DNA of 64,000 nt from Bradyrhizobium sp. CCBAU 53340 (GTDB lineage Bacteria > Pseudomonadota > Alphaproteobacteria > Rhizobiales > Xanthobacteraceae). The stretch is from positions 6,200,001 through 6,264,000 of the forward strand of contig NZ_CP030055.1 in the NCBI RefSeq assembly GCF_015291645.1, read 5' to 3'. Position numbers and translations under genes: made by a program. Below the pieces are notes generated by a model. The model did no database searches, was not told the DNA's origin, and saw only the letters and a program-made list of their open reading frames with translations. This document shows, piece after piece, positions 8,480 through 19,046 of this stretch. Position 1 is the first letter of the stretch. Each line of letters starts with the position of its first letter.

Positions 8480-10645
8480 TCAATTCATCCCCGCATCCAG
8501 CCGGAACGCATTCTCGACAATACGCAAGCCCACCTCGCCACCGAGCGACATCAGCGATTCCGGGTGGAATTGCACGCCGGCGACCGGCAGGGTCTTGTGC
8601 TCCAGCGCCATCGCGACGCCGTCCTCGGTGCTGGCGGTGACGCTCAGGACGTCCGGCATACTATCGCGCTCGACAAAGAGCGAGTGATAGCGGCCGATGA
8701 CGATCTCGTTCGGCAGATTACGCATCAACCTCCCGCCGCGAACCTGTACCCGCGAGGGCCGGCCATGGGCGGGATGGGTGAGCTGGCCGAGCTCGCCGCC
8801 GAAATATTCGCCGATCGCCTGCACGCCGAGGCAGACGCCGAACACCGGCAGCTTGTTCTCCAGCGCCGCGTCGATCGTCTTCTTGATCCCGAAATCCTCT
8901 GGCCTGCCCGGACCGGGCGACAGCACCAGCAAATCCCACCTCTTTTGCTTGAGCATGTCCAGCGCATGCACATAGCGGACCACGGTGACGCTGGCGCCGA
9001 CCTGGCGGAAATAGTCGGCGAGCATGTGGACGAAGCTGTCGTCATGGTCGATCAGCAGCACGCGCTTGCCGGAGCCGGTCGCATCAGGCGCGAAGCTCGA
9101 CAGCGGCTTCGGCGGATCGCCGCGCAGCGCCTGGAACAGCGCCGCGGCCTTGACCTGGCATTCACGGTCTTCCGCGGCCGGATCGGAGTCGAACAGGCAG
9201 GTGGCGCCAACGCGCACCTCGGCAAGACCGTCCTTCATGCGGATGGTGCGGATGGTGAGGCCGGTGTTGATGCTGCCGTCGAAATTCACTGCGCCGATCG
9301 CGCCGGCATACCAGCGCCGCGGCGAGCGTTCGTGATCCTCGACGAACTGCATCGCCCACAGTTTTGGCGCGCCTGTCACGGTGACGGCCCAGGCGTGGGT
9401 AAGGAAGGCATCGAGCGCATCGAAGCCGGGGCGCAGCATGCCCTCGACATGGTCGACGGTGTGGAAAAGCTTCGAGTAGGTCTCGATCTGACGGCGTGCC
9501 AACACCTTGATCGTGCCGGGCACGCAGACGCGCGCCTTGTCGTTGCGATCGACGTCGGTGCACATGTTGAGCTCGAACTCGTCCTTTTCCGAGTTCAGGA
9601 GCTGGCGGATCTGCTCGGCATCTCCGATCGCATCGGTGCCGCGCGCGATCGTGCCCGAGATCGGGCAGGTCTCGACGCGGCGTCCGTCGGAGCGCACGAA
9701 CATTTCCGGTGACGCCGAGACCAGGAATTCGCCCTCGCCGAGATTCATCAGCGCGCCATAGGGCGACGGGTTGATGACGCAGAGGCGTTGGAACACTTCG
9801 GCCGGCGAGCGCTCGCAGGGCTCGGCGAAGAGTTGGCCCGGCACGGCTTCGAACAGGTCGCCACGGGCGAAGGCGGCGCGCGCGGTCTCGACGGTGGCCT
9901 GATATTCGCCGGGGGCATGATCGGCAAAGCCCTGGCGATCCGTCTTCACATACGGGCTCTCGGCTGTCTCGCGCGGCAGGCCTTCGGTCGACTTTCCCTT
10001 CCAGGCGAAATCGTAGGAGAGCACGACGCCACGCCCGGTGGCGCGGTCATAGGCGAGCAGGCGGTCCGGGACATAGAGCACGATGTCGCGCTGGTCGTGC
10101 TCGCGCGCACGCTTCTGCACCAGGTCCTCGATCTGGAACACGAGGTCATAGGCGAAGGCGCCGAACAGACCGAGCAACCCGTCGTCATTGGCGGAGAAGG
10201 CGGCAATGATGTCGCGCACCAGCGACATCACGCTGGCGCGCCGCGTGCGCTGGTCCTCCTCGACCGGCGCATCACCACGGATAATGTGACCGGCAAGACG
10301 CGTGGCGCTCTTCTCGGAGATCACGACGCAGGGTTCGCGCAGGACCTCACCAAGGAAGGCGATCAGCACCTCGCCGCGAGCGTTCAGCGCTTCCAGCTTG
10401 AAATTGGTGCCCACGGTCTCGAGCTTGAGCGGCGGGTCGGAGAAACCGAGGTCAAAGCTCTCGTAGCGGCCCGGCACGGTCGTGCCCGAGGACAGCACCA
10501 CGCCGCGGCGCCGGTCGAGCAGGTTGATGAGATCGTCGAGCCGGTCGGCATGACCGGTGAACTGCTCGGCCACGCGGGTGATCGCAAGACCCCCGCGGGT
10601 GACGTAGTCGCTTCTGGGCGGAAGAGCAAAGACTGTCCTGTTCAT
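8480..10645 (-). CDS. trpE(G): Anthranilate synthase, fused TrpE and TrpG
   Basis: 721 aa. The N-terminal two thirds is the chorismate-binding component I (blocks [12 protein letters not shown] and HLVEG-like [10 protein letters not shown]). The C-terminal part from about residue 520 is the glutamine amidotransferase, with the nucleophile Cys605 in [13 protein letters not shown] and the closing VQFHPES. The fusion is usual in rhizobia. It converts chorismate and glutamine to anthranilate, the first step of tryptophan synthesis. A Trp leader peptide with hairpins lies 115 bases upstream, so attenuation is expected. The rest of the trp genes are not in the window. Confidence 0.96.
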   Translation of the reverse strand: MNRTVFALPPRSDYVTRGGLAITRVAEQFTGHADRLDDLINLLDRRRGVVLSSGTTVPGRYESFDLGFSDPPLKLETVGTNFKLEALNARGEVLIAFLGEVLREPCVVISEKSATRLAGHIIRGDAPVEEDQRTRRASVMSLVRDIIAAFSANDDGLLGLFGAFAYDLVFQIEDLVQKRAREHDQRDIVLYVPDRLLAYDRATGRGVVLSYDFAWKGKSTEGLPRETAESPYVKTDRQGFADHAPGEYQATVETARAAFARGDLFEAVPGQLFAEPCERSPAEVFQRLCVINPSPYGALMNLGEGEFLVSASPEMFVRSDGRRVETCPISGTIARGTDAIGDAEQIRQLLNSEKDEFELNMCTDVDRNDKARVCVPGTIKVLARRQIETYSKLFHTVDHVEGMLRPGFDALDAFLTHAWAVTVTGAPKLWAMQFVEDHERSPRRWYAGAIGAVNFDGSINTGLTIRTIRMKDGLAEVRVGATCLFDSDPAAEDRECQVKAAALFQALRGDPPKPLSSFAPDATGSGKRVLLIDHDDSFVHMLADYFRQVGASVTVVRYVHALDMLKQKRWDLLVLSPGPGRPEDFGIKKTIDAALENKLPVFGVCLGVQAIGEYFGGELGQLTHPAHGRPSRVQVRGGRLMRNLPNEIVIGRYHSLFVERDSMPDVLSVTASTEDGVAMALEHKTLPVAGVQFHPESLMSLGGEVGLRIVENAFRLDAGMN

Positions 10646-10664
10646 GGGGTCCTCTTACGAAACT

Positions 10665-10765
10665 TGCCGAGGGAACGCCACACAGGACAAACGATCAGGC
10701 CGCCGCGCTGTGCAGGCGACCTCAGACGATTTTGGGAGAATAAATCGCACCGGCCACCTCTTAGG
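10665..10765 (-). promoter_or_regulatory. trp leader hairpins (attenuator region)
   Basis: On the mRNA strand CACCTC-CTAA-GAGGTG forms a 6-bp hairpin just at the trpL stop codon. Further down GGTCGCC and GGCGGCC can pair (one G-U) around TGCACAGCGC and are followed by TGATCGTTTG. The first overlaps the end of the leader ORF, as needed for coupling Trp-codon translation to folding. Assignment of terminator and antiterminator forms is inference. Confidence 0.55.
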
Positions 10766-10808
10766 AGGTGCGCCACCAACGACGGGATGGGCGGGCTGCG
10801 GTGCTCAT
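10761..10808 (-). CDS. trpL: Tryptophan leader peptide, 15 aa
   Basis: ATG at 10808 to TAA at 10761 encodes MSTAARPSRRWWRTS, with two adjacent Trp codons. It lies upstream of trpE(G) and its stop codon sits in a short hairpin. An in-frame ATG at 10826 could extend it by six residues, but no Shine-Dalgarno precedes either. A sigma70-like promoter places transcription start at the A of the 10808 ATG, which would make it leaderless, as I recall for trpL of Sinorhizobium meliloti. Confidence 0.8.
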   Translation of the reverse strand: MSTAARPSRRWWRTS

Positions 10809-10845
10809 GGGGCGGATACTCACCATGGCCGGGGGACGGCGTCAA
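10809..10845 (-). promoter_or_regulatory. Promoter of trpL-trpE(G)
   Basis: TTGACG (10845-10840), an 18-base spacer, GAGTAT (10821-10816), then seven bases to the trpL ATG. The -35 matches consensus in 5 of 6 positions. Confidence 0.55.
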
Positions 10846-10875
10846 GGGCCGCCGCCTTCGGTCGCCGGCTTTTGG

Positions 10876-11490
10876 CTATTGCTCGACCGGGTCCGGCTGC
10901 CAGCCGAATTTGCGCTTCTTCCGGTCCCATTTCAGGACCGAGAAGTTATCGCACTCCATACACGCCCAGGCAACGATGCTGTTGTCGTCACCCTTTTGCA
11001 GGGCACCGAATTGGTGGTCCGTCCGCAAGGCATTCACGAACCGGATCTTTGGCTTCCCTTCCGCCGATTGATCGAGGATGAGAATAAATCTGCCCTTTTG
11101 ACCTGAGCACTCCTCGAAGACGCCGACCAACGCGACCTGCTTGGTCGCCGTGCCGTCGAAGCGCCCCTCGATGGCGAAGGACATGTTGGCGGCTGCCATC
11201 GCATCCGCACCGCCCTCGAAGAGCAACTCCCTTGGAATGAGGTCTTTGCGGAATTCAGTGGCCTTGCACCAGCTCTTTCTTATCTCCCTCGCCGGAATCC
11301 CGCGAACCTCCGTCGTGAACGGATGGAAGTCGGCAAGGACCCACCAGGCGATACTCTTAAGGTCGCCCTCAATCGTCACAAATGCCGGCTCGGCCCGGGC
11401 GGGCGCAATCATGACGAACAAACAACTGCACAAAGCAATGGTCCATCGTCCGGGACGGACGAACACGCCAGCCGCAAGCACGCCTCTCAC
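10876..11490 (-). CDS. Secreted hypothetical protein
   Basis: 204 aa from GTG 11490; the GTG at 11481 fits an upstream GGAG better and would give 201 aa. A signal peptide ends at APARA-EPA (about residue 33). The mature part has four Cys residues including CMEC near the C-terminus and a stretch WWVLADFHPF. I do not recognise a family. It is followed upstream by another small secreted protein on the same strand, so the two may be co-transcribed. Confidence 0.7.
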   Translation of the reverse strand: MRGVLAAGVFVRPGRWTIALCSCLFVMIAPARAEPAFVTIEGDLKSIAWWVLADFHPFTTEVRGIPAREIRKSWCKATEFRKDLIPRELLFEGGADAMAAANMSFAIEGRFDGTATKQVALVGVFEECSGQKGRFILILDQSAEGKPKIRFVNALRTDHQFGALQKGDDNSIVAWACMECDNFSVLKWDRKKRKFGWQPDPVEQ

Positions 11491-11567
11491 TCCTTCAACC
11501 AGAAGACCAAAGAATCTGGCTTGTGCTTCTGCAGGTCTTCAACACACGGCCCCAGCGTGCGGTCGCC

Positions 11568-11993
11568 CTAGTATGCGCCGACCTCGTATCCAATCGCCCG
11601 AAACCCACCCTCAGGAAGATATCGGAATTCAAACGTGAACTCGGAGTTCGCATCGTGCCAAGTCAGCGCACAGCGGCCGTCGGGCAACGACAGCAGCTTT
11701 GCTGAGTGCAGGTGCTTGCGCATGAAGGACGTGAACAAGGTGTCATAACGTTGCAGGAACTCGGTCTCGCCTTTGACCGGCCCGCTCTGAACGTCGTGCT
11801 TGGCTTCCGCCGACCAGTACTCGACGGGGAAGGAGATCAACTTGACGATACGATTCCTGTCGTTCGCATTCGCGGCGCCTTCGAAGTCGTTGCGGAAAGC
11901 CTGAAACTCAGGCCCGTTGCACCCGGGATCCTTGGCCCAACACGGCGCCGCAAGGCCGGTTGTGAGCAATGATGCGATCAGGAAGGCTTTCAT
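11568..11993 (-). CDS. Secreted hypothetical protein
   Basis: 141 aa from ATG 11993, chosen because it begins a clean signal peptide, MKAFLIASLLTTGLAAPCWA; upstream extension is Arg-rich and unlikely. The mature domain has about 120 residues with two Cys and a Phe/Tyr-rich C-terminus (FTFEFRYLPEGGF). Its general shape recalls small periplasmic NTF2-like proteins, but I cannot assign a family. Same strand as the secreted protein at 10876. Confidence 0.7.
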   Translation of the reverse strand: MKAFLIASLLTTGLAAPCWAKDPGCNGPEFQAFRNDFEGAANANDRNRIVKLISFPVEYWSAEAKHDVQSGPVKGETEFLQRYDTLFTSFMRKHLHSAKLLSLPDGRCALTWHDANSEFTFEFRYLPEGGFRAIGYEVGAY

Positions 11994-12109
11994 AGGTATT
12001 GCCCCGGCGCCAATCTGTTGGCTCCGACGCGGCAAGGTGCGCGACCGCGCCAAAGCGGTCGCCCAATACCGGGCGACCACCTTTGTGTCGCATCAGCGCG
12101 CCGCTGCGT

Positions 12110-12784
12110 TCACCCCAAATGCTTCCTGAAAAACTCCGTCGCCCGGCCCCAGGCGAGCTCGGCGGCTTCGCGGTCGTGCACGGCCTGGCGCTGCTCGTTG
12201 ACGAAGGCGTGCTCGGCATCATAGCGGAACAGCTCGATCGACTTTCCGGCGGCCTTCATGGCCTTTTCGAAGCCGCTGACCAGCTCCGGCGTGCACCAAT
12301 CGTCCTTGTTGGCGAAATGGGCCTGAAGCGGGATCTTGACGTCGGCGGGCTTGGCCGCCTGCTCCGGCGGGATGCCGTAGAACACGACCCCGGCGGCGAG
12401 CTCCGGCACATGCACCGCGCCGATGATCGTAACGGCGCCGCCGAGACAGAAGCCGGTCAGCCCAACCTTGGCACCGTTGCGCGACAGATATTGCGTGGCG
12501 CCGCGCACCGTCTGCGTGGTGGCGTCCATGAAGTCGAGCGAGTTCATCTCTTTGCCGGCCGCGTCCGTATCGTGATACGGCACCACCTTGCCCTTGTAGA
12601 GATCGGGCGCCAGCGCATCGAAACCGGCGAGCGCGAAGCGGTCGCACAGGCCCTTGATCTGGTCCGACAGGCCCCACCATTCCTGGATCACGACCACGCC
12701 CGGTGCGTTGCCGCGTGCGGCATTGGCGAGATAGCCCGAGGCATCCTTGCCGTCCGGACGCTTGAAAGTGACGCTGGTTCCCAT
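12110..12784 (-). CDS. Dienelactone hydrolase family protein
   Basis: 224 aa from ATG 12784; the longer frame begins with unrelated Arg-rich sequence. An alpha/beta hydrolase with a Cys nucleophile in GFCLGGAV, Asp in NKDDWC and His in DAEHAF, the Cys-Asp-His triad of dienelactone hydrolases. The conserved VVIQEWWGL is near the start. Family members hydrolyse dienelactone in chlorocatechol and hydroxyquinol breakdown, but many homologues have other ester substrates. It stands alone, so the substrate is uncertain. Confidence 0.9.
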   Translation of the reverse strand: MGTSVTFKRPDGKDASGYLANAARGNAPGVVVIQEWWGLSDQIKGLCDRFALAGFDALAPDLYKGKVVPYHDTDAAGKEMNSLDFMDATTQTVRGATQYLSRNGAKVGLTGFCLGGAVTIIGAVHVPELAAGVVFYGIPPEQAAKPADVKIPLQAHFANKDDWCTPELVSGFEKAMKAAGKSIELFRYDAEHAFVNEQRQAVHDREAAELAWGRATEFFRKHLG

Positions 12785-12900
12785 GGTGTCCTCCGACGCG
12801 TTTCTGGGGAGAGGTTGGCGGTATTTTGGCCGCTGTACGCGCGATAGGCAATCGCGCCGGACAACACACTCTCGTGCCCCGGATGGGACACGAGACCAAC

Positions 12901-12924
12901 AAAAAAGCCCCCTTGCGGGGGGCT
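12901..12924 (-). terminator. Intrinsic terminator of fbcFH
   Basis: On the minus strand GCCCCCC-GCAA-GGGGGC (12923-12907) is followed by six T residues. It stands 30 bases after the fbcH stop. The plus strand carries TTCTTCATTTTT after the same stem, so it may act in both directions. Confidence 0.85.
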
Positions 12925-12953
12925 TCTTCATTTTTCGTATCGCGTCGAACCGC

Positions 12954-15017
12954 TCAGTGCGAGTCGGCCCAGACCTTCTTCTTGGTGAAGTACATCAGGA
13001 ACGCGAACAGGATCAGGAACACGAACACCTGGAGACCGAGGCGCTTGCGCGCTTCCATGTGCGGTTCGGCGGTCCACATCAGGAACGTGGTGACGTCCTT
13101 GGCGTATTGCGCCACCGTCGCCGGCGAACCGTCGTCATAGGTCACCTGGCCGTCGCTGAGCGGCTTCGGCATCTTGATGGCGTGGCCCGGGAAGTACTTG
13201 TTGTAGTACGAGCCCTCCGGGATGGTCACGCCTTCCGGCACCTTGTCCTCGAAGCCCTGAAGCACGGCGGCGACATAGTCCGGACCCTGCTCCTGATACT
13301 GGCTGAAGAAGTCGATGATGAACATCGGGAAGCCGCGGCCATAGGAACGCGCCTTGGTGATCAGCGACAGGTCGGGCGGGGCCGCACCGCCGTTCGCCGC
13401 GCGAGCCGCCTGCTCGTTCGGGAATGGCGAGGGGAAGTAGTCGGCCGGCCGGCCCGGGCGCTCGAACATCTCGCCCTGGTCGTTCGGACCGTCCTTGATC
13501 TTGTAGTCGGAGGCAAACGCCGCCGCTTGCGCCACCGAATAGCCGGGTCCACCGGCTTCCGCGAGGTTGCGGAAGGCGATGTAGGACAGGCCGTGGCAGT
13601 TCGAGCAGACCTCCTTGTAGACCTTCAGGCCGCGCTGGAGCGCGCCGCGGTCATACTTGCCGAAGGGGCCCGCGAAGGACCAGCTGTTGCCCGGCGGCTT
13701 GGTGCCACCTTCCTCGGCTCGGGCGTCCTGCAACGAACCGACGAACAGCACGCCGGCGGCGACGAGCGCGACCACGATCGAGGCCACGGCCTTGCCGCTC
13801 TTGGCAAGGATCGCCTCCGAAATCGAGTTCGGCACCGGCCGCGGCTTCTCGATGCGCGAGAGCAGCGGCAGCACGATCAGGAAGTAGGCGAAGTAGCACA
13901 CCGTCAGAGCCCGGCCGGCATAGACGTAGATGCCTTCCGGCGGCTGCGCGCCGAGATAGCCGAGCAGGATGCAGACCACGACGAATATCCAGAAGAACTG
14001 CTTGGCCAGCGGACGATACTTCGACGACCGCGTCCTGGCGCTGTCCAGCCAGGGCAGGAAGCACAGGATGATGATCGCCGAGAACATCGCGATGACGCCC
14101 GCGAGCTTGTTCGGGATCGAGCGCAGGATCGCGTAGAACGGCAGGTAGTACCATTCCGGCACGATGTGCGGCGGCGTCACGCCCGGGTTCGCCGGAATGT
14201 AGTTGTCGGCATCGCCCAGATAGTTCGGCATGTAGAAGATGAACCAGGCGTAGAGCAGCATGAAGCAGGCGACGCCGAAACCATCCTTGATGGTCGCGTG
14301 CGGCGTGAACGGCACCGTGTCCTTTTCCGTCTTCGGCTCGACGCCGTCAGGATTGTTCTGGCCGGCGACGTGCAGCGCCCAGACGTGCAGCACGACGACG
14401 CCCGCGATCAGGAACGGCAGCAGATAGTGCAGCGAGAAGAAGCGGTTCAGCGTCGGGTTGCCGACCGAATAGCCGCCCCACAGCAGCGTCACGATGCTCT
14501 CGCCGAAATAGGGAATGGCGGAGAACAGGTTGGTGATGACGGTGGCGCCCCAGAAGCTCATCTGGCCCCAGGGAAGCACGTAGCCCATAAAGCCCGTCGC
14601 CATCATCAGGAGATAGATGATGACGCCGAGGATCCAGAGCACCTCGCGCGGCTCTTTGTAGGAGCCGTAATAGAGGCCGCGCAGCATGTGGACGTAGACC
14701 GCGAAGAAGAACATCGACGCGCCGCAGGCATGCATGTTGCGCAGCAGCCAGCCGTAATTGACGTCACGGACGAGCAGTTCGACCGACTTGAAGGCGAGAT
14801 CGGCATGCGGCGTGTAGTGCATCGCCAGGATCACGCCGGTCAGGATCTGCATCCCCAGCATGAAGGAGAGGATGGCGCCGAAGGTCCACCAGTAGTTCAG
14901 GTTGCGCGGGGTGGGATAGACGACGAAGGAGGAATGGATGAGACCAATGATCGGCAGGCGCCGCTCGATCCATTGCAGGGCCGGATTGCTCGGCTGGTAG
15001 TCGGATGGTCCGCTCAT
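12954..15017 (-). CDS. fbcH: Cytochrome b/c1 precursor of the bc1 complex
   Basis: 687 aa polyprotein. Residues 1-405 are cytochrome b, with haem-ligand histidines at 96, 110, 197 and 211 and the quinol-site PEWY at 287-290. A signal-like segment with ALA-type end (DARA, about 431-434) leads into cytochrome c1 with its haem site CSNCH at 471-475 and a C-terminal membrane anchor. The fused fbcH gene is the arrangement known from Bradyrhizobium, where the precursor is cleaved after membrane insertion. It carries electrons from quinol to cytochrome c with proton release. It is the last gene after fbcF. Confidence 0.97.
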   Translation of the reverse strand: MSGPSDYQPSNPALQWIERRLPIIGLIHSSFVVYPTPRNLNYWWTFGAILSFMLGMQILTGVILAMHYTPHADLAFKSVELLVRDVNYGWLLRNMHACGASMFFFAVYVHMLRGLYYGSYKEPREVLWILGVIIYLLMMATGFMGYVLPWGQMSFWGATVITNLFSAIPYFGESIVTLLWGGYSVGNPTLNRFFSLHYLLPFLIAGVVVLHVWALHVAGQNNPDGVEPKTEKDTVPFTPHATIKDGFGVACFMLLYAWFIFYMPNYLGDADNYIPANPGVTPPHIVPEWYYLPFYAILRSIPNKLAGVIAMFSAIIILCFLPWLDSARTRSSKYRPLAKQFFWIFVVVCILLGYLGAQPPEGIYVYAGRALTVCYFAYFLIVLPLLSRIEKPRPVPNSISEAILAKSGKAVASIVVALVAAGVLFVGSLQDARAEEGGTKPPGNSWSFAGPFGKYDRGALQRGLKVYKEVCSNCHGLSYIAFRNLAEAGGPGYSVAQAAAFASDYKIKDGPNDQGEMFERPGRPADYFPSPFPNEQAARAANGGAAPPDLSLITKARSYGRGFPMFIIDFFSQYQEQGPDYVAAVLQGFEDKVPEGVTIPEGSYYNKYFPGHAIKMPKPLSDGQVTYDDGSPATVAQYAKDVTTFLMWTAEPHMEARKRLGLQVFVFLILFAFLMYFTKKKVWADSH

Positions 15018-15079
15018 GATGCGATCCTGAGGAAATAAAACGACGAGACGGCGCGAGGCTTCGGACGCGGGTCCGAAGC

Positions 15080-15610
15080 TCAGCCGATCTGGATTTTGGT
15101 GTCGGAAACGAAAGTGTACGGCGGCACCGGCAGGTTCGCGGGCGCGGGCCCCTGGCGGATGCGGCCGGACGAATCGTACTGCGAACCATGGCAGGGGCAG
15201 AAGAACCCGTCGTAATTGCCTTCATGGGCGATCGGGATGCAGCCGAGATGGGTGCAGATGCCGATCACGACCAGCCACTGATCATGGCCCGACTTGACCC
15301 GGGCCTCGTCGGACTGTGGATCGGGCAGGCTCGCCACGGGAACGGCGCGCGCCTCGTCGATCTGCTTCTTGGTGCGGTGGCTGATGTAGATCGGCTTGCC
15401 GCGCCAGAACACCTTGATGTCCTGCCCCTCGGCAACCGGGCTCAGATCGACCTCGATCGGCGCACCGGCGGCGATGGTCGAGGCATCCGGATTCATCTGG
15501 GAAACGAAGGGCCAGAGCGCAGCCGCGCCCCCTACTGCTGCAGCCGCCCCCGTTGCAACGAATAAGAAATCACGGCGTGTCGGATGGTCCGCCGAAGACG
15601 CTGTCGTCAC
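15080..15610 (-). CDS. fbcF: Rieske iron-sulfur protein of the bc1 complex
   Basis: 176 aa. The N-terminus has a twin-arginine motif ([11 protein letters not shown]) that doubles as membrane anchor. The [2Fe-2S] ligands are in CTHLGC and CPCHGS near the C-terminus. It accepts an electron from quinol in the bc1 complex and passes it to cytochrome c1. It lies 62 bases upstream of fbcH, same direction, as expected for one operon. The divergent gene is trmL; the promoter must lie in 15611-15889 but I could not fix it. Confidence 0.96.
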   Translation of the reverse strand: MTTASSADHPTRRDFLFVATGAAAAVGGAAALWPFVSQMNPDASTIAAGAPIEVDLSPVAEGQDIKVFWRGKPIYISHRTKKQIDEARAVPVASLPDPQSDEARVKSGHDQWLVVIGICTHLGCIPIAHEGNYDGFFCPCHGSQYDSSGRIRQGPAPANLPVPPYTFVSDTKIQIG

Positions 15611-15889
15611 GATTCCAACCCTTTCTTCTTATGCGACCGGTGGAACCGCTCCAGGAGCCCCCAAGGTCCCCGGAACAGTGCTGCCGGCGCCCGCGGCCCC
15701 CCGCGGCGGCAGAACTTGGCTTGTCGGCGCCAAAACAAGGCGAAAACAGCAGTCCAGAATCGTTCTATTGGCACCCTTGCAGGGCGAGCGCAAGCCCGCT
15801 AACGGCGCGGGAGCGTGCAATGCACGAATTCCCGGGCATGCGATGTTTTATTGAGACATTTCCGGCCCACAACCACCCCTGTAACGCTC

Positions 15890-16348
15890 ATGCAGATCGC
15901 ACTTTTCCAGCCCGACATCCCCCAGAACACCGGCACGATTCTCCGCCTGTGCGCCTGCCTGGGTATCGCCGCCCACATCATCGAACCGGCGGGCTTCCCG
16001 GTCTCCGATCGGCATTTCCGCCGGGCGGGAATGGATTACCTCGACCATGTCAGCATCCTCAGGCACGATTCCTGGTCGAAATTCGAGGAGTGGCGCAGAG
16101 GCCAGGGTAGCCGCCTGCTGCTGTTCACCACCAAAGGCGCCACCGACTACCGCGATTTCCGTTACCAGACGTCGGACATCCTGCTATTCGGGCGCGAGAG
16201 CGCCGGCGTCACCGACGCGGTGGTCGAGGCCGCAGATGCGCGGCTGGTAATTCCGATCACCGAGGGGCTGCGGTCGCTCAATGTCGCCATGACCGCGGCG
16301 ATGGCCGCAGGCGAAGCGCTCCGGCAGGTCCGGAACCCGCAAGTTTGA
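15890..16348 (+). CDS. trmL: tRNA (cytidine/uridine-34 2'-O) methyltransferase
   Basis: 152 aa from ATG 15890, normal length for TrmL. The first block IALFQPDIPQNTGTILRLCA and the knot motifs LLFGRESAG and IPITEGLRSLNVAMTAA are those of SPOUT methyltransferases of the TrmL group. It methylates the wobble ribose of some leucine tRNAs using SAM. It lies divergent from fbcFH and 19 bases upstream of queE. Confidence 0.92.
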   Translation: MQIALFQPDIPQNTGTILRLCACLGIAAHIIEPAGFPVSDRHFRRAGMDYLDHVSILRHDSWSKFEEWRRGQGSRLLLFTTKGATDYRDFRYQTSDILLFGRESAGVTDAVVEAADARLVIPITEGLRSLNVAMTAAMAAGEALRQVRNPQV

Positions 16349-16367
16349 AGACGTTGAGGAGAGACCA

Positions 16368-17000
16368 GTGAGTTACGCGGTCAAGGAGATCTTCCTGACC
16401 CTGCAAGGCGAAGGCGCCCATGCCGGACGCGCGTCGGTGTTCTGCCGTTTTGCCGGCTGCAACCTCTGGAACGGCCGCGAGGCCGACCGCGCCTCTGCGA
16501 CGTGTCAGTTCTGCGACACCGATTTCGTCGGCACCGACGGCACGCTCGGCGGCCGCTATGCGACGGCTACGGAACTCGCCGACACCATCGCCGCGCAATG
16601 GACCGGCCCCGCCGCCAACCGCTATGTGGTGCTGACCGGCGGCGAGCCGCTGCTCCAGGTCGACGCCGCCCTGGTCGAGGCGCTGCATGCGCGAGGCTTC
16701 GAGATCGGCGTCGAGACCAACGGCACGGTCGAAGCGCCTGAAGGACTCGACTGGATCTGCGTCAGTCCCAAGGGCGGCAGCGAACTGGTGCTGCGCCAGG
16801 GCCACGAGCTGAAGCTGGTCTATCCGCAGGCCCTCGCCGCGCCCGAAGCTTTCGAGCGCCTCGCCTTCGAGCGCTTCTCGCTGCAGCCGATGGACGGGCC
16901 CGAGGTCATCGAGAACACCGCGCGCGCGATCGATTATTGCCTGCGCCACCCGCAATGGCGGCTGAGCGTGCAGACGCATAAATCGCTCGGTATCAGATAG
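16368..17000 (+). CDS. queE: 7-carboxy-7-deazaguanine synthase
   Basis: 210 aa from GTG 16368, which has GAGGAG six bases upstream. The cluster-binding cysteines are in CRFAGCNLW and CQFCDTDF: a longer spacing than the usual CxxxCxxC, typical of this QueE subgroup. The SAM-binding GGE of radical SAM proteins appears in VLTGGEPLLQ. It turns 6-carboxytetrahydropterin into 7-carboxy-7-deazaguanine on the way to queuosine. The QueD gene follows after 14 bases. Confidence 0.93.
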   Translation: MSYAVKEIFLTLQGEGAHAGRASVFCRFAGCNLWNGREADRASATCQFCDTDFVGTDGTLGGRYATATELADTIAAQWTGPAANRYVVLTGGEPLLQVDAALVEALHARGFEIGVETNGTVEAPEGLDWICVSPKGGSELVLRQGHELKLVYPQALAAPEAFERLAFERFSLQPMDGPEVIENTARAIDYCLRHPQWRLSVQTHKSLGIR

Positions 17001-17014
17001 GACTGAACGAACAG

Positions 17015-17380
17015 ATGTGGGAATTGACGAAATCGTTCCGCTTCGAGGCGGCGCATACGCTGAAGGGGACGACCTTTGGTGCGGCCAGCGAAGAGATCCA
17101 CGGCCACTCCTTCCGCGCCGAGGTGACGGTGCGCGGCACGCCGGACCCTGCGACCGGCATGGTGGTCGATCTCGGCCTGCTGCAGCGCGCGATCGAGGAA
17201 GTGCGCTTGATGCTCGACCACAAGTTCCTCAACAAGATCGAGGCGATCGGCACACCGACGCTGGAGAACCTGTCGCGCTTCGTCTGGGAACGACTGGCGC
17301 ATATCGGCAAGCTCACCCGCGTCAGCATCCACCGCGACAGTTGCAACGAGAGCTGCACCTATTACGGTCCGCAAGGCTAA
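17015..17380 (+). CDS. queD: 6-carboxytetrahydropterin synthase
   Basis: 121 aa. Zinc ligands are in FEAAHTL and EIHGHSF; the catalytic Cys lies near the C-terminus in [27 protein letters not shown] and LDHKFLN are conserved blocks. It converts dihydroneopterin triphosphate to 6-carboxytetrahydropterin, the substrate of QueE, so the two adjacent genes form consecutive steps. hemF starts four bases after its stop. Confidence 0.93.
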   Translation: MWELTKSFRFEAAHTLKGTTFGAASEEIHGHSFRAEVTVRGTPDPATGMVVDLGLLQRAIEEVRLMLDHKFLNKIEAIGTPTLENLSRFVWERLAHIGKLTRVSIHRDSCNESCTYYGPQG

Positions 17381-17384
17381 CGGC

Positions 17385-18284
17385 ATGACACCGACATTGG
17401 ACCCGACCGTCATCGAAGATCGCAAGGCCCGCGCCCGCGCCTGGTTCGAGCATCTGCGCGACGACATCTGTGCAAGCTTCGAGCGGCTCGAGGACGAGGC
17501 GCCGCAGAGCCTTTATCCCGGCGCGGCCGGCCGCTTCGTCCGCACGCCCTGGCAGCGCACCGATCACTCAGGCGCGGCCGGCGGCGGCGGCGTGATGTCG
17601 ATGATGTCGGGCCGGCTGTTCGAGAAGGTCGGCGTGCACTGCTCGACCGTGCATGGCGAGTTCGCCCCCGAATTTCGCGCGCAGATTCCGGGCGCGGCCG
17701 AGGATCCGCGCTTCTGGGCCTCCGGCATCTCGCTGATCGCGCATATGCGCAATCCGCACGTGCCGGCCGTGCACATGAACACGCGCTTCGTCGTCACCAC
17801 GAAGGCCTGGTTCGGCGGCGGCGCGGACCTGACGCCGGTGCTCGACCGAAGGCGCACGCAGGAAGACGCGGACACCCTCGCCTTCCACGCCGCGATGAAA
17901 GAGGCCTGCGACCAGCAGAACGGCGTTGCCGATTACGACAAGTACAAGAAGTGGTGCGACGAGTATTTCTATCTGCCGCACCGCAAAGAGGCGCGCGGCA
18001 TCGGCGGCATCTTCTATGACTGGCACGACAGCGGCGACTGGGACGCCGACCTCGCCTTCACGCAAGATGTCGGCCGCGCCTTCCTGAAGATCTACCCCGA
18101 ACTCGTCAGGCGCAATTTCGCGACGAGCTGGACCGCTGACGACCGCGAGGAGCAGCTGATCCGGCGCGGGCGCTATGTCGAGTTCAATCTGCTCTACGAC
18201 CGCGGCACCATCTTCGGGCTCAAGACCGGCGGCAACGTGGATTCGATCCTGTCGTCGCTGCCGCCGGAGGTGAAATGGCCATGA
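17385..18284 (+). CDS. hemF: Oxygen-dependent coproporphyrinogen III oxidase
   Basis: 299 aa, the usual length. Blocks [29 protein letters not shown] and [10 protein letters not shown] are highly conserved in HemF. It decarboxylates coproporphyrinogen III to protoporphyrinogen IX with O2 in haem synthesis. It follows queD by four bases and overlaps the HAD gene, so the four genes from queE onward are likely one transcript. Confidence 0.96.
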   Translation: MTPTLDPTVIEDRKARARAWFEHLRDDICASFERLEDEAPQSLYPGAAGRFVRTPWQRTDHSGAAGGGGVMSMMSGRLFEKVGVHCSTVHGEFAPEFRAQIPGAAEDPRFWASGISLIAHMRNPHVPAVHMNTRFVVTTKAWFGGGADLTPVLDRRRTQEDADTLAFHAAMKEACDQQNGVADYDKYKKWCDEYFYLPHRKEARGIGGIFYDWHDSGDWDADLAFTQDVGRAFLKIYPELVRRNFATSWTADDREEQLIRRGRYVEFNLLYDRGTIFGLKTGGNVDSILSSLPPEVKWP

Positions 18285-19015
18285 GCGCAATGAAACCCCT
18301 CCCCCGCGCCATGCTGATCGACATGGACGACACCATCCTGTCGGCCTATGGCCGGCCCGAGATCGCCTGGAACACGATCGCAGAAGAATTCGCCGAGGAG
18401 CTCGCGCCGCTGCCGCCGGCCCAGGTCGCCACGGCCGTGCTGGCCTATGCGCGGCAGTTCTGGTCGAAAGCGGGCGCGGAGTGGCGCATGAAGCTTGGCG
18501 AGGCGCGCCGCCTCACGGTGCGCGGCGGCTTTGCTTCGCTCGCAGAAAGCGGCCACCGCGCCCTGCCCGACGATCTCGCCGATCGCCTCGCCGACCGCTT
18601 CACCACCTATCGCGAGGAAGCGATCTTCGTCTTCCCCGGCGCCCATGATGCGATCGACGCGTTCAAGGCCCATGGCGTCAAGCTCGCGCTGGTCACCAAC
18701 GGCGCCGCCGACATGCAGCGTGCCAAGGTCGAGCGCTTCGAACTGACGCATCGCTTCGATCACATCCAGATCGAGGGCGAGCACGGCTTCGGCAAGCCCG
18801 AGGAACGCGCCTATCTGCACGCGATGGAAGCGCTCGGCGTCACCGCTGAAGACACCTGGATGATCGGCGACAACCTGGAATGGGAAGTCGTCACGCCGCA
18901 GCGCCTCGGCATCTACGCGATCTGGCTCGACGCGCATGGCGAGGGTCTGCCCGAAGGCTCGACCGTCAAGCCCGACCGCATCATCCGTTCGCTGACCGAG
19001 CTCGTGCCGGGCTAA
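18275..19015 (+). CDS. HAD family hydrolase
   Basis: 246 aa from ATG 18275; the in-frame ATG at 18281 forms an ATGA overlap with the hemF stop and is equally likely. HAD motif I DMDDTI, motif II VTNG and motif [10 protein letters not shown] are all present, so it should be an active phosphatase. The cap lies between residues 25 and 110. Similar to phosphoglycolate-phosphatase-like and pyrimidine 5'-nucleotidase-like HADs; substrate unknown. Confidence 0.88.
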   Translation: MAMSAMKPLPRAMLIDMDDTILSAYGRPEIAWNTIAEEFAEELAPLPPAQVATAVLAYARQFWSKAGAEWRMKLGEARRLTVRGGFASLAESGHRALPDDLADRLADRFTTYREEAIFVFPGAHDAIDAFKAHGVKLALVTNGAADMQRAKVERFELTHRFDHIQIEGEHGFGKPEERAYLHAMEALGVTAEDTWMIGDNLEWEVVTPQRLGIYAIWLDAHGEGLPEGSTVKPDRIIRSLTELVPG

Positions 19016-19046
19016 ATCTCGAAAACAACCCCATGCACAGTAGGCG

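Noticed and set aside
12747..15038. A 763-codon open frame on the plus strand opposite fbcH
   Set aside because: It is the antisense of a firmly identified gene; the predicted protein is dominated by Arg, His, Asp and Glu from GC-rich codon complement and has no domain.
16349..16367. PreQ1 riboswitch before queE
   Set aside because: The gap to trmL is only 19 bases, too short for an aptamer.
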